DNA of 64,000 nucleotides from Pseudoalteromonas sp. FUC4 (lineage in GTDB: Bacteria > Pseudomonadota > Gammaproteobacteria > Enterobacterales > Alteromonadaceae), in contig NZ_SEUI01000003.1 in assembly GCF_008370255.1 (NCBI RefSeq), forward strand, positions 527,958 through 591,957. Reading direction: 5' to 3'. Both the position numbers and the translations under genes were made by a program. Under the pieces are notes generated by a model that searched no databases, was not told where the DNA came from, and saw only the letters and a program-made list of their open reading frames with translations. Positions 40,048 to 48,493 of the stretch are shown here, piece by piece (the first letter of the stretch is position 1; each line of letters starts with the position of its first letter).

Positions 40048-40073
40048 AAATAGGGGCATAAAAGCCCCTATTT
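40048..40073 (-). terminator. Hairpin between prx-grx and lpd-like genes
   Basis: AAATAGGGGC and GCCCCTATTT form a perfect 10-bp stem with a six-base loop. On the minus strand the following T-run is short, so it may be a partial terminator or an mRNA-stabilising hairpin setting unequal expression of the two genes. Confidence 0.5.
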
Positions 40074-40111
40074 TTTACCTAGTAACGTTAGGTATTTAAT
40101 TTACTTATTAA

Positions 40112-40840
40112 TTAAGCAAAGTATTTTTCTAAGTCATCTGAACCACCGATGTGTTTACCACCAATGAATATTTGTGGAACAGTGTCACGACCAGATACAG
40201 CTTTAAGACTCGTAAGTGATGCGCCTGCACCCATAACAATCTCTTCATATGCGAAGCCTTTCTCTGCAAGAAGCTCTTTCGCTTTTTTACAGAAAGGACA
40301 GCCAGGTTTAGTAAAGATGCTTACTGGTTCTGGTTTAGCTTGCTTAGGGTTGATGTAATCAAGCATTGTGTCTGCGTCAGATACTTCAAACGGGTCACCT
40401 GGTAAATCTGGCTCGATGAACATTTTGTCAATCACGCCATCTTTAACCAGCATAGAGTATCTCCAGCTACGTTTACCAAAGCCTAGGTCGTTTTTGTCTA
40501 CTAACATGCCCATGCCGTCAGTAAATTCGCCGTTACCGTCTGGTAATAAAGTAATGTTTTGCGCTTCTTGATGTTCAGCCCATGCGTTCATTACAAAGGT
40601 ATCGTTTACTGATAAACATACAATTTCGTCAACGCCGTTTTGCTTAAGTACGCCCGCTAATTCGTTGTAACGTGGTAAGTGAGTTGATGAACATGTTGGT
40701 GTGAATGCACCAGGTAGTGAAAACACTACAACCGTTTTACCTTTAAAAATGTCATCTGTTGTTACTGATTTCCATTCGTTATTTTGACGAGTTGCAAATG
40801 TAACACTTGGGACTGTTTGACCTTCGATATTGTTTAACAT
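40112..40840 (-). CDS. Peroxiredoxin-glutaredoxin fusion (hybrid Prx5/PGdx)
   Basis: The 242-residue fusion has an N-terminal Prx5-type peroxiredoxin with peroxidatic Cys50 in '[10 protein letters not shown]'. The C-terminal glutaredoxin domain has Cys181-Pro-Phe-Cys184. Such hybrids reduce hydrogen peroxide and alkyl hydroperoxides using glutathione through the built-in glutaredoxin. It is divergent from oxyR, and a perfect OxyR motif lies in the shared promoter, so induction by peroxide is expected. GAGGAAC precedes the ATG. Confidence 0.93.
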   Translation of the reverse strand: MLNNIEGQTVPSVTFATRQNNEWKSVTTDDIFKGKTVVVFSLPGAFTPTCSSTHLPRYNELAGVLKQNGVDEIVCLSVNDTFVMNAWAEHQEAQNITLLPDGNGEFTDGMGMLVDKNDLGFGKRSWRYSMLVKDGVIDKMFIEPDLPGDPFEVSDADTMLDYINPKQAKPEPVSIFTKPGCPFCKKAKELLAEKGFAYEEIVMGAGASLTSLKAVSGRDTVPQIFIGGKHIGGSDDLEKYFA

Positions 40841-40901
40841 AGTTTTTTGTTCCTCTTGATTTGTTGATAGCCATTATGGTGAATAATTAAATATAGTTCC
40901 A

Positions 40902-40938
40902 ATCGTTTGTTTGTATTAAACTGATAGTTATAAACTAT
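40902..40938. promoter_or_regulatory. OxyR-binding site between oxyR and prx-grx
   Basis: The segment at 40924-40938 (ATAGTTATAAACTAT) is a perfect match to the OxyR half-element ATAGnTnnnAnCTAT. A second, weaker element (7 of 10 fixed positions) lies at 40902-40916, separated by exactly 7 nt, the spacing expected for tetrameric OxyR. Confidence 0.75.
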
Positions 40939-40953
40939 CATGTGGAGCTGAAT

Positions 40954-41853
40954 ATGAACTTAAAAGATTTTGAATATGTAAAAGCAATAGCGCAATATAA
41001 ACATTTTCGCAAAGCTGCCGATGCATGTTTTGTAAGCCAGCCTACATTAAGTGGCCAAGTAAAAAAACTCGAAAATGAGCTTGGCGTTACTTTGTTTGAT
41101 CGTTCAACCAAGCAAGTTACCTTAACAGCAAAAGGTGAACGTTTGTTGACACAAATAGAGATTATTTTAGAACAAACGCAAATACTCAAAGAACTTGCTG
41201 CTACTTCTAATGAGCCTCTCCAAGGTAAAATAACTATTGGTATTATTCCTACCATTGCGCCTTACTTGTTGCCTGCGTTATTAACATCAATGAAAGCGGC
41301 ATTTATTAATAGTCAGTTTTCGTTTATTGAGATGCAAACAGCAACAATTTTAGAAGCTTTAAACAACGGCGAACTCGACTTTGCTATTTTAGCCGATGTG
41401 CCAGAGCTTATTAATTACCATACGGTTGCTCTATACAAAGAGGATTTTTTAGTAGCAGTATCACAAGATAACGCGCTTTCTAAGCATAAAAAAGTGGCGT
41501 TGAGCGATCTTCAAGGATGCAGCCTATTAATGTTAAGTGATGGCCATTGCTTTAAAGATCAAGCCCAAAAGTTTTGTTTTTCTGCAGGAGTCGATGTATC
41601 TAACCAGTATAAAGGTAATAGTTTAGAAACATTATTAGCGTTAGTGGCCATGGATGACGGTATTACATTTGTACCAAAGCTGGCATGTACCGACCGTGTA
41701 GGGATTGATTACTTGCCTATATTCCCTAATCAGCAGCGTAATGTGGTGTTTGCATGTAGAAAGCATTATCCGCATTTATCTGGTGTAGAACAATTGGGCG
41801 AGTGGTTATCGGCTCACCCTAATTTAAAAGCTAAATTGAGTAAAAAACTCTAA
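40954..41853 (+). CDS. oxyR: Hydrogen peroxide-responsive regulator OxyR
   Basis: The 299-residue LysR-type regulator has an N-terminal winged helix ('RKAADACFVSQPTLSGQVKKLE') and a substrate-binding-like domain. The redox cysteines fall at Cys199 ('DGHC') and Cys208 ('KFCF'), the same numbering as E. coli OxyR. ATG 40954 (GGAG six bases upstream) is preferred to GTG 40942. It is divergent from the peroxiredoxin fusion and has an OxyR site just before the start, so it probably autoregulates. The 3' end overlaps convergent flgT by 4 nt. Confidence 0.93.
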   Translation: MNLKDFEYVKAIAQYKHFRKAADACFVSQPTLSGQVKKLENELGVTLFDRSTKQVTLTAKGERLLTQIEIILEQTQILKELAATSNEPLQGKITIGIIPTIAPYLLPALLTSMKAAFINSQFSFIEMQTATILEALNNGELDFAILADVPELINYHTVALYKEDFLVAVSQDNALSKHKKVALSDLQGCSLLMLSDGHCFKDQAQKFCFSAGVDVSNQYKGNSLETLLALVAMDDGITFVPKLACTDRVGIDYLPIFPNQQRNVVFACRKHYPHLSGVEQLGEWLSAHPNLKAKLSKKL

Positions 41854-43043
41854 AGATCTTGGCTGATTATTTCTACTACATCGTTAATTTGTACGCCAGG
41901 TAGCGGTTTACTGTCAATACTAACGGCTACTGCGGTTTGCTGATAAAGCTGCTCAACGCGAATTTTATTAAGCGTGGTGATGGTGTGCGGCATAACATTA
42001 CCAGCCGCGTCGGTTAAATAGTTATGGTGCGCAATGCTCAGCATTTGGCCTTTTTTTAACCCATGAGCTTTACCTAAGTTAATAACTATTTTGCTATTTT
42101 CCATGTGCATTATTTTGCCTTGAGTTGGCAAACACGCCATGGCTGCTTGAATGTCATAACTTACTGATTGGTTGATATCGGTTATGCTTTGCCCATAAGG
42201 GGATTGCCAAAATCTATCACTATTAACATCAACTATGGTTGTTTTTTCAAATGGCCAAATGGCTTGAGTATGGTAACTATTTTGCCAAAGTTGCTCATAG
42301 GTAGTGCCATCAAACAGTGCAAACTCAATGTTGTAACTGCGCTCATAAGCTTCGTCTTGCCAAAATGCATAATCGTTATTGAGTTTGTCGCTAGTCGAAA
42401 GGCTGGTTATTTGGCTAAGCAGAACATATTGAGCGTTACTGCGCGAAGATATTTCTTCTAATTGAGCGTTTGAATAGTCGTGCTGCTGCGAAAAGTATTT
42501 ATCAACGCTTATTGCATTATTATAGTAAGCAATAGGTACTGCGCTCATTTTTGATTTTTGCAGGGAGGTAAAAATATTTTTACTAATCGCTTTGCTTACG
42601 TCAAATATTTGACCCATTTTAGCGTGTTCACGATGAACAAGTTGGCTTTGTGTAACGGCCACAAATTTATTAAAACTATTTTGTGGACATTGCTCTGTTT
42701 GAGAAAAAATATCGAGTCGTAATGTAACGGCAAATTTATTGTCGTATTTATTTTCGCTGATCAGTTCAATTTTTTGAATTTCGCCGTGGCTGCTAATTTT
42801 TAGCTGATCTTGCATTAACACGCCATCTACCAGGGTTTGCACAGAGCTAACTCGTGCGCCAGAGAATACTAACGCCTGTGTTATAGCATCTTTTATAGCG
42901 GCAGATTTAGCCGCGCTCGTATCACCATTTTGAACGTTCGCATGGCCCGTTGATTCATACCACTGTGCTTTAGTAAAAGGGGAGAAGGTTAATAATGCCG
43001 TTACACTTAATCCTGCAAATGCCAATGATAAAAACGACTTCAT
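41850..43043 (-). CDS. flgT: Flagellar H-ring protein FlgT
   Basis: The 397-residue periplasmic protein has a signal peptide (cleavage after 'FTKAQ' or nearby). The N-terminal domain is FlgT-like ('WYESTGHANVQNGDTSAAKSAAIKDAITQAL'), the middle domain is 'SRSNAQYVLLSQITSL', and the C-terminal domain is 'VINLGKAHGLKKGQMLSIAH'. FlgT forms the H ring around the basal body of sodium-driven polar flagella in Vibrio. It is divergent from flgP, and a sigma-54-type promoter lies about 40 nt upstream. Confidence 0.9.
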   Translation of the reverse strand: MKSFLSLAFAGLSVTALLTFSPFTKAQWYESTGHANVQNGDTSAAKSAAIKDAITQALVFSGARVSSVQTLVDGVLMQDQLKISSHGEIQKIELISENKYDNKFAVTLRLDIFSQTEQCPQNSFNKFVAVTQSQLVHREHAKMGQIFDVSKAISKNIFTSLQKSKMSAVPIAYYNNAISVDKYFSQQHDYSNAQLEEISSRSNAQYVLLSQITSLSTSDKLNNDYAFWQDEAYERSYNIEFALFDGTTYEQLWQNSYHTQAIWPFEKTTIVDVNSDRFWQSPYGQSITDINQSVSYDIQAAMACLPTQGKIMHMENSKIVINLGKAHGLKKGQMLSIAHHNYLTDAAGNVMPHTITTLNKIRVEQLYQQTAVAVSIDSKPLPGVQINDVVEIISQDL

Positions 43044-43082
43044 ACTTTAACTCCAATTAAACGTTAGCTATTAACTAGGTAG

Positions 43083-43098
43083 AGCAAGGACTGTACCA
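43083..43098 (-). promoter_or_regulatory. Sigma-54-type promoter of flgT
   Basis: Read on the minus strand, TGGTAC-AGTCC-TTGCT matches TGGCAC-N5-TTGCT with one mismatch and correct GG/GC spacing. It lies 39 nt upstream of the flgT start codon. Confidence 0.65.
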
Positions 43099-43123
43099 AT
43101 GTTATTTGGTAATTATTAGTAAA

Positions 43124-43139
43124 TGGCATTAAACGTGCA
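43124..43139 (+). promoter_or_regulatory. Sigma-54-type promoter of flgP
   Basis: TGGCAT-TAAAC-GTGCA matches the sigma-54 consensus with two mismatches and intact GG and GC elements at correct spacing. It lies 36 nt upstream of the flgP start. Confidence 0.6.
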
Positions 43140-43175
43140 TATGTACTGCTAATTACTATACAAGGGCTAGATGCT

Positions 43176-43634
43176 ATGCGAGCAATTTCATTACTTATTA
43201 CACTTGGGTGTTTAACCTTAGGTGGTTGTAGCAGCGTTTTTGATAAGCATGTTGAATATAAATATGTAGAGCCAAATAATTACCCTGTTTTAAAAGCGAT
43301 AGGGTATGCACCTATTAGCTTACAAAAAGGCGCTAACGCGTCGCAAAAGCAACTTATGGCAATTAAGGCTTCTAAGCTTGAAGCTTATCGCGAGCTTACT
43401 GAGCAAGTATATGGGCAAAAAATTACCGCAGGAACAACAGTGGAAGGCTCAATTGCTCAAGACGATTACCTAGAAAGTAAAGTGCAGGGGCTTATTAAAG
43501 GTGCACAAATAATTAAAACTTACGCAGTAGATGACACTTACGTGACCGAGCTTGAGCTTAATATGAAGCGTGTGCACGATTTATACATAGGTGAAGTAAA
43601 GCCTCGTGAAGTTAAAAAGGTAACGTACTACTAA
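43176..43634 (+). CDS. flgP: FlgP-like flagellar lipoprotein
   Basis: The 152-residue lipoprotein has a clear lipobox (LGGC, Cys18) and a LPP20/FlgP-like domain ('AIKASKLEAYRELTEQVYGQKITAGTTVEGSI', 'VQGLIKGAQIIKTYAVDDTYVTELEL'). In Vibrio, FlgP is an outer-membrane lipoprotein needed for motility, encoded with FlgO opposite FlgT. Here flgP faces flgT, but flgO is not next to it; FlgO-type genes lie 7 kb upstream. Confidence 0.85.
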   Translation: MRAISLLITLGCLTLGGCSSVFDKHVEYKYVEPNNYPVLKAIGYAPISLQKGANASQKQLMAIKASKLEAYRELTEQVYGQKITAGTTVEGSIAQDDYLESKVQGLIKGAQIIKTYAVDDTYVTELELNMKRVHDLYIGEVKPREVKKVTYY

Positions 43635-43776
43635 AAACGTTTATTAAAAAAGTTATTCAAAATATCTCATCCTCCTATATTGAGTGCTATGCTGTTGTTA
43701 GGATTAATTTTAAGCAGATTGTGTAGTGCTCAACAGATGTATTTTATTGCCACTTATATTAACAGTGGCTCTGTAA

Positions 43777-44484
43777 ATGGCGATTAAGCCAAGTCATTTA
43801 AATCCTCAATTATTTATATGGTGCAAAGCCAATTTGCGCTACCTATTGTTGTTTTTTGTACTCTCCAGTGGTGTGCTTGCAAGCCGACTAACTATTCAAT
43901 TTAATACCTTTATAGAGCTCATGGGTCAAAAATACGGGCCTGCGCGAGCGGCAGTTGCTCGCAACTGGCAAAGCATGTTGGTGCAAACTCAAAACAAGCC
44001 AGAGCAACAACAAATTCTTATTGTTAATGATTTTTTTGCGCGTAATTTGCGCTATCAAACAGATATTTTGCTTTGGAAACAAAACGATTATTGGGCAACC
44101 CCTTTAGAAACATTAGGCAGGGGCCTCGGTGATTGTGAAGATTACGCAATAGCAAAATATATCAGCTTAAGAGCGTTAGGTGTGAGCGACGACAAGTTAC
44201 GCCTTATTTATGTAAAAGCAAAAATTGCGGGCACTAACAAAACGCAAGCACATATGGTGTTAGGTTATTTTGCTACACCAAACGCTCAGCCACTCATTTT
44301 AGACAGTTTAATAACAAAGGTTTTACCTGCTGCAAAACGTGTAGATTTAAGCCCTGTTTTTAGCTTTAACAGTCAAGGTTTATGGGCTAATAATTCAACC
44401 AAAAGTGTAGCCAGCCCAACAGCAAGACTTTCACGCTGGCGTAAAATTTTGGAGCAGACAACCAAAGAAGGAGTTATGTGGTAA
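43777..44484 (+). CDS. lapG: Periplasmic cysteine protease LapG
   Basis: The 235-residue transglutaminase-like cysteine peptidase has an N-terminal hydrophobic segment (about residues 20-35). The catalytic triad is visible as Cys120 ('GLGDCEDYAIAKY'), His159 ('AHMVLGYF') and Asp176 ('LILDSL'). LapG cuts the N-terminal retention module of LapA/BpfA-type adhesins and so releases the adhesin and the biofilm. The target motif TAAG is present in the giant adhesin of this locus. The stop codon overlaps the start of lapD (TAATG). Confidence 0.9.
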   Translation: MAIKPSHLNPQLFIWCKANLRYLLLFFVLSSGVLASRLTIQFNTFIELMGQKYGPARAAVARNWQSMLVQTQNKPEQQQILIVNDFFARNLRYQTDILLWKQNDYWATPLETLGRGLGDCEDYAIAKYISLRALGVSDDKLRLIYVKAKIAGTNKTQAHMVLGYFATPNAQPLILDSLITKVLPAAKRVDLSPVFSFNSQGLWANNSTKSVASPTARLSRWRKILEQTTKEGVMW

Positions 44485-46439
44485 TGGCATCATTTTCCTT
44501 ATCTAAGTATCTTAAAAAACGAAAAATAACACTCAGACAAGAGCTATGGATTGCATTACTAATTGTTATTTTTGTGGGCTTTATAAGTAGTGTTCTGATT
44601 AGTACTAATTCGGCTAAAAGTTACTTTTCGACCCAGTTGTATTTAAAAAATGTAGATAACGCCAGCTCACTAGCGTTGATGATCAGTCAATTAGATAAAG
44701 ACCCCGTTGAGCTTGAATTATTAGTTTCAGCCACATTTGATACCGGTCATTATAAACGAATAGAACTACAAGACCCTAATGGTGAGGTAATTGTTAAACG
44801 CATATTTACCGATGAGCTTAAAGCAACGGCCCCACAGTGGTTTAGGGCAATGTATGGATTAAATGTTCAACCAGGGGTTGGGCAAGTAAATAATGGTTGG
44901 CAGCAATTTGGTACTTTGTTTATAGAAAGCCACAGTCAATATGCTGAGCAAGCCTTATGGGAAAGTGCACTTAAACTGTTTTTTAGTTTTTTAATTGTCG
45001 CTTTTTTTGCTTGTATAGTTAGTGCTTACTTTTTAAGTAGAATATTAAAACCACTAGATGATGTTGTGTATCAGGCTAATGCATTTGGTGAAAAACGTTT
45101 TATTAAATCGAGCGTCCCACGTACATTTGAGTTTGCACGTTTAGTGCAGTCTATGAACCAATTATCTACCCGTTTTAGTCGTATTATTAAAGAAGATAGT
45201 AAACGTTTAGAAGAGCTTAGATTTAAATCACAACATGATGAGCTAACTGGTTTAGCAAATAGAGAATACTTTGGTGCAACGCTTGAGGCCCACTTACAAA
45301 AATCGAAAGATCATGCCCATGGCGCCTTATTTTTATTTCGAGTTGTAAACCTAGATAAAATGAGCGAACAAATTAGCCGTGTAGAAATGGTTAATTTTTT
45401 ACGTCGTTTTTCGCAGGTTTTAATCGAGTTTTTAGAATCAAATGAAGCACACTTTTCAGAAAACTACATAGCCCGAATATCACATAATGACTTTACTGTA
45501 CTGTTTAGTGATACTGATGATATTGAGGTATTGAGTGAAAAAGTAGTTAGGCTTCATGAATCTTTTATTGAAGAGTATAAAAATATTGAATTAGCTATAC
45601 CGCATAGCTGCACTTACATCCAAAAAGATGACACACGGTTTGATGTATTGAAACGCGCAGATGAGTTATTAAAATCAGCTGATAATAAACCTGGTGTTCA
45701 AGCAAAAGTAAGTGACAATAAACAAAAAAGCGAGCTATTTGATGATGCAACAAGTTGGCAAAATGCAATAGAAGAAGCTCTAGATAACAAAGCGCTAGAA
45801 ATTAACACATACCCAGTAACGAGTTTTACGGGGCAGTTGATGCAAAATCAATTAGGACTGAGCCTAGAGCTTGGCGGGCAAGTATATCGGGCAAGTTATT
45901 ATTACCAATGGGCTAATCGCTTAAAGTTATTAGCACGTTTAGATTGGGGATTAATTAAGGCGTTGGTTGCTCAGTATAGTATGGAGCCACCGACTGAACA
46001 GGTTTCGGTTGAATTGTCTGCTCAAACATTACTTGATGATGCTGCGCTTGCTTCAATCCTTACCTATCTGTCGGCATTTCCTGATTTAGCTTCTAAAATC
46101 TGCTTTGATATACGAGAAAGTATTGCTGTTAGCGAAATTAAAATATTTAAAGGTTTCTGTGAAGATGTAAGAAGTATGGGCGCTAAGGTGGCGTTAAAAC
46201 GTGTAGGCCCTGAGTTTACTAAAATTGAAAAAATTCAGGAGTTTGGGCTTGAAATGATTAAGGTTGATAGCGTTTATGGGCACAATATTAGTTATAGCCA
46301 AGATAACCAAACATTCTTGCGAGGAGTGTGTACGTTAGCTCACTCTATTGGTATTAAAGTGGTGGCTCAAGGTGTAACAAGTCAAGATGACCTCGATACA
46401 CTTATTAACTTAGGCTTTGATGGGGTTATTAAAGAGTAA
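44484..46439 (+). CDS. lapD: c-di-GMP receptor LapD (degenerate GGDEF-EAL)
   Basis: The 651-residue inner-membrane protein has membrane segments at about 20-38 and 155-180 flanking the periplasmic LapD output domain, then HAMP, degenerate GGDEF ('SHNDF' in place of GGDEF) and degenerate EAL domains (no EAL motif; 'ARLDWGLIKAL' and 'LGFDGVIKE' at the end). It should bind c-di-GMP without making or degrading it and sequester LapG when c-di-GMP is high. GTG at 44478 is an alternative start; ATG 44484 has better spacing from AAGGAG and overlaps the lapG stop. Confidence 0.9.
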   Translation: MASFSLSKYLKKRKITLRQELWIALLIVIFVGFISSVLISTNSAKSYFSTQLYLKNVDNASSLALMISQLDKDPVELELLVSATFDTGHYKRIELQDPNGEVIVKRIFTDELKATAPQWFRAMYGLNVQPGVGQVNNGWQQFGTLFIESHSQYAEQALWESALKLFFSFLIVAFFACIVSAYFLSRILKPLDDVVYQANAFGEKRFIKSSVPRTFEFARLVQSMNQLSTRFSRIIKEDSKRLEELRFKSQHDELTGLANREYFGATLEAHLQKSKDHAHGALFLFRVVNLDKMSEQISRVEMVNFLRRFSQVLIEFLESNEAHFSENYIARISHNDFTVLFSDTDDIEVLSEKVVRLHESFIEEYKNIELAIPHSCTYIQKDDTRFDVLKRADELLKSADNKPGVQAKVSDNKQKSELFDDATSWQNAIEEALDNKALEINTYPVTSFTGQLMQNQLGLSLELGGQVYRASYYYQWANRLKLLARLDWGLIKALVAQYSMEPPTEQVSVELSAQTLLDDAALASILTYLSAFPDLASKICFDIRESIAVSEIKIFKGFCEDVRSMGAKVALKRVGPEFTKIEKIQEFGLEMIKVDSVYGHNISYSQDNQTFLRGVCTLAHSIGIKVVAQGVTSQDDLDTLINLGFDGVIKE

Positions 46440-46445
46440 GTAGTA

Positions 46446-46474
46446 GGCATTAACCGTGCGGTTAATGCCCTTTT
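46446..46474 (+). terminator. Rho-independent terminator of lapD
   Basis: GGCATTAACC and GGTTAATGCC form a 10-bp stem with a GTGC loop, followed by CTTTT. It overlaps the last codons of the convergent LuxR-type gene. Confidence 0.75.
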
Positions 46475-47049
46475 ACAACTAACATTAATTGGATGCGGTC
46501 GCGTACTTTTAGCTTATTAAATATAGAACCCATATGCTCTTTAATTGTTCGCTCTGTAATATTTAAAGATTCTGCAGCTTGCTTATTAGTAGCACCTGTT
46601 ACAACAATATCAACTACTTGGCGTTCTCGTTTTGTGAGTAGATCAAGCTCGCATGTGCTCGCATATTTAAACGGTGTATTTGATAAAGCTCCCACCAAAT
46701 TAGATAGTAATTGTCCTGGTAACCATATTCCGCCAGAACAAATTGTCTCAAGTACTTGTTCAATAATTATTTTAGTGGCGAGTGCTTCTACGTATCCTCT
46801 AGCGCCTGCTTCAAGCGCACTCCTTAATTGATTTATGTCTAGTTCGTTGGTCATTACAATAACGAGTAAACGTTGTTGCGAATACTTTTTAACGAGCTCA
46901 AGCCAGTTCGGTGTGCCGGCTAAAATCCAAATAATACTTGATGCCGTTACCCTGTTTGGTTCTTTTGTGCATATTAAACAACCAGGAAACGCTGCATGCC
47001 AGTGCTTCGATTCAAATTCAGGCTGTGTAATAAAAATACTTTGGCGCAT
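46462..47049 (-). CDS. LuxR/NarL-type transcriptional regulator in the Lap locus
   Basis: The 195-residue protein has a C-terminal LuxR helix-turn-helix ('LTKRERQVVDIVVTGATNKQAAESLNITERTIKEHMGSIFNKL', split around residues 135-178). The N-terminal domain resembles a receiver ('ALEAGARGYVEALAT') but lacks the phospho-acceptor Asp ('IIWILAGTPN'). It is likely a phosphorylation-independent regulator of the adhesin or secretion genes, similar in plan to CsgD/VpsT-type regulators; c-di-GMP binding cannot be judged. It lies 22 nt after lapC on the same strand, so it is probably the last gene of the secretion operon. Confidence 0.75.
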   Translation of the reverse strand: MRQSIFITQPEFESKHWHAAFPGCLICTKEPNRVTASSIIWILAGTPNWLELVKKYSQQRLLVIVMTNELDINQLRSALEAGARGYVEALATKIIIEQVLETICSGGIWLPGQLLSNLVGALSNTPFKYASTCELDLLTKRERQVVDIVVTGATNKQAAESLNITERTIKEHMGSIFNKLKVRDRIQLMLVVKGH

Positions 47050-47071
47050 TATATCTCCGTTTATTAAATGC

Positions 47072-48493
47072 TTAACGCTCTGTCATTGCTTGCGATGTAG
47101 CTCTAAGAACTGGTTTTAAAAGATATTCAAGTACGGTTTTTTTACCGGTAATAATATCCACTTGAGTGGTCATTCCTGGAATAATAGTCAGTTCTTTTGA
47201 AAAGTTATTTTTGGTGGTTTTTAGTTGCACCAAATAAAAGGTGTTCTCACGGTCGTCTGTAATTGTATCGGCGCTAATATGTAAAACCTCTGCTTCAAGG
47301 CCTCCATATACGGCAAAGTCGTAGGCACTAAACTTTATCATCGCAGATTGCCCAGGGCGTAAAAATGCAATGTCTTTAGGTGGAATTTTGGCCTCTACAA
47401 CAAGTTGGTCGTCAAGCGGGACAATTTCCATAACATCACTACCTGGCTGTAAAATACCGCCAACAGTATTAACTAATAACCGCTGCACAGTGCCTTTAAC
47501 AGGAGAACGTATTTCAGTTTGAGTTACCTTATCGGCCAAGCCAGATTCAGTTTCTTTAATTGAATCTAGTCGAAGTAGCGCTTCAGATAGTTCATTGTTC
47601 CAACGGTTAATCATAACGAGTTCAACTTCGGTTACTTTATTCTTAGCTTCGTTAATGGCCGAAAGGCTCCTATTTATAACTGCTTTAGTTCTATTTATCT
47701 CGCCTTTTAAATCAACTATTTGGCGCTCTAAACGAATGATATCTATATCTGAAATAGCGCCCGTACGTAACAGGGGTCGAGTAACAGAGAGCTCTCTGTT
47801 TGTTAAGCGCAGCGCACTTGTATGCTGTTCAAGTGCCGCTTTGGCTTCAATGTAATCTTGGTGTCGCTGCTCTAGTTGGCGTTTGTGAATACTTACTTGT
47901 TGCTCTAATTCTTGGCTGTTACTCAAATAAAGAGAACGCTCATGTTGCACCACTCTAGGCGCATTTTTGATAACAGATTCACTAAATACGAGCTCCTTTT
48001 TTTGAGTGAGTGCTCTGAGTCTTGCTACTTTTGCACTTAACGACTCAACTTTGGATTGGTTTTCTCTAAAGCTAGAAATAAAGCGGGTAGGGTCTATTTT
48101 AATGAGTACATCACCCTCGTTTACTATTTGCCCCTCTTTTACATTTATTTTTTCGACCATACCACCATCATAAGATTGAATAAGCTGTAATTTATTTGAG
48201 GGAATAACACGCCCCTCACCACGAGCAACTTCATCTAAATTAGCAAAGCCAGACCACACAATAAGGCATATAAACGTTAAACAAATTAAATAGAGCAATA
48301 ACCTAGCGCTTGCTGGCTCCTGTTGCATTTTTTCCCACTGCGCATCGACTACCCAATCTTGGCTATTTGGCGGTGAAATCCATCCTTTAAATAGTTTATT
48401 AAATATTGATGGCTTGCCTTTTTTTCTAGCTTCTATTGCTTTGCTAACCGATTCAAAGGAGCGTTGTTCAAGTGGTTTTTTATTGTCACTCAT
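47072..48493 (-). CDS. lapC: Type I secretion membrane fusion protein LapC (HlyD family)
   Basis: The 473-residue protein has a cytoplasmic N-terminus, one membrane segment (about 68-86), the lipoyl-like start 'EVARGEGRVIPSNKLQLIQSYDGG', a long coiled-coil hairpin (about 150-320), and a C-terminal beta domain ('IRSPVKGTVQRLLVNTVGGILQPG' region and 'GMTTQVDIITGKKTVLEYLLKPV'). It would link the LapB ATPase with the outer-membrane channel. Its start overlaps the lapB stop by 4 nt. Confidence 0.92.
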   Translation of the reverse strand: MSDNKKPLEQRSFESVSKAIEARKKGKPSIFNKLFKGWISPPNSQDWVVDAQWEKMQQEPASARLLLYLICLTFICLIVWSGFANLDEVARGEGRVIPSNKLQLIQSYDGGMVEKINVKEGQIVNEGDVLIKIDPTRFISSFRENQSKVESLSAKVARLRALTQKKELVFSESVIKNAPRVVQHERSLYLSNSQELEQQVSIHKRQLEQRHQDYIEAKAALEQHTSALRLTNRELSVTRPLLRTGAISDIDIIRLERQIVDLKGEINRTKAVINRSLSAINEAKNKVTEVELVMINRWNNELSEALLRLDSIKETESGLADKVTQTEIRSPVKGTVQRLLVNTVGGILQPGSDVMEIVPLDDQLVVEAKIPPKDIAFLRPGQSAMIKFSAYDFAVYGGLEAEVLHISADTITDDRENTFYLVQLKTTKNNFSKELTIIPGMTTQVDIITGKKTVLEYLLKPVLRATSQAMTER

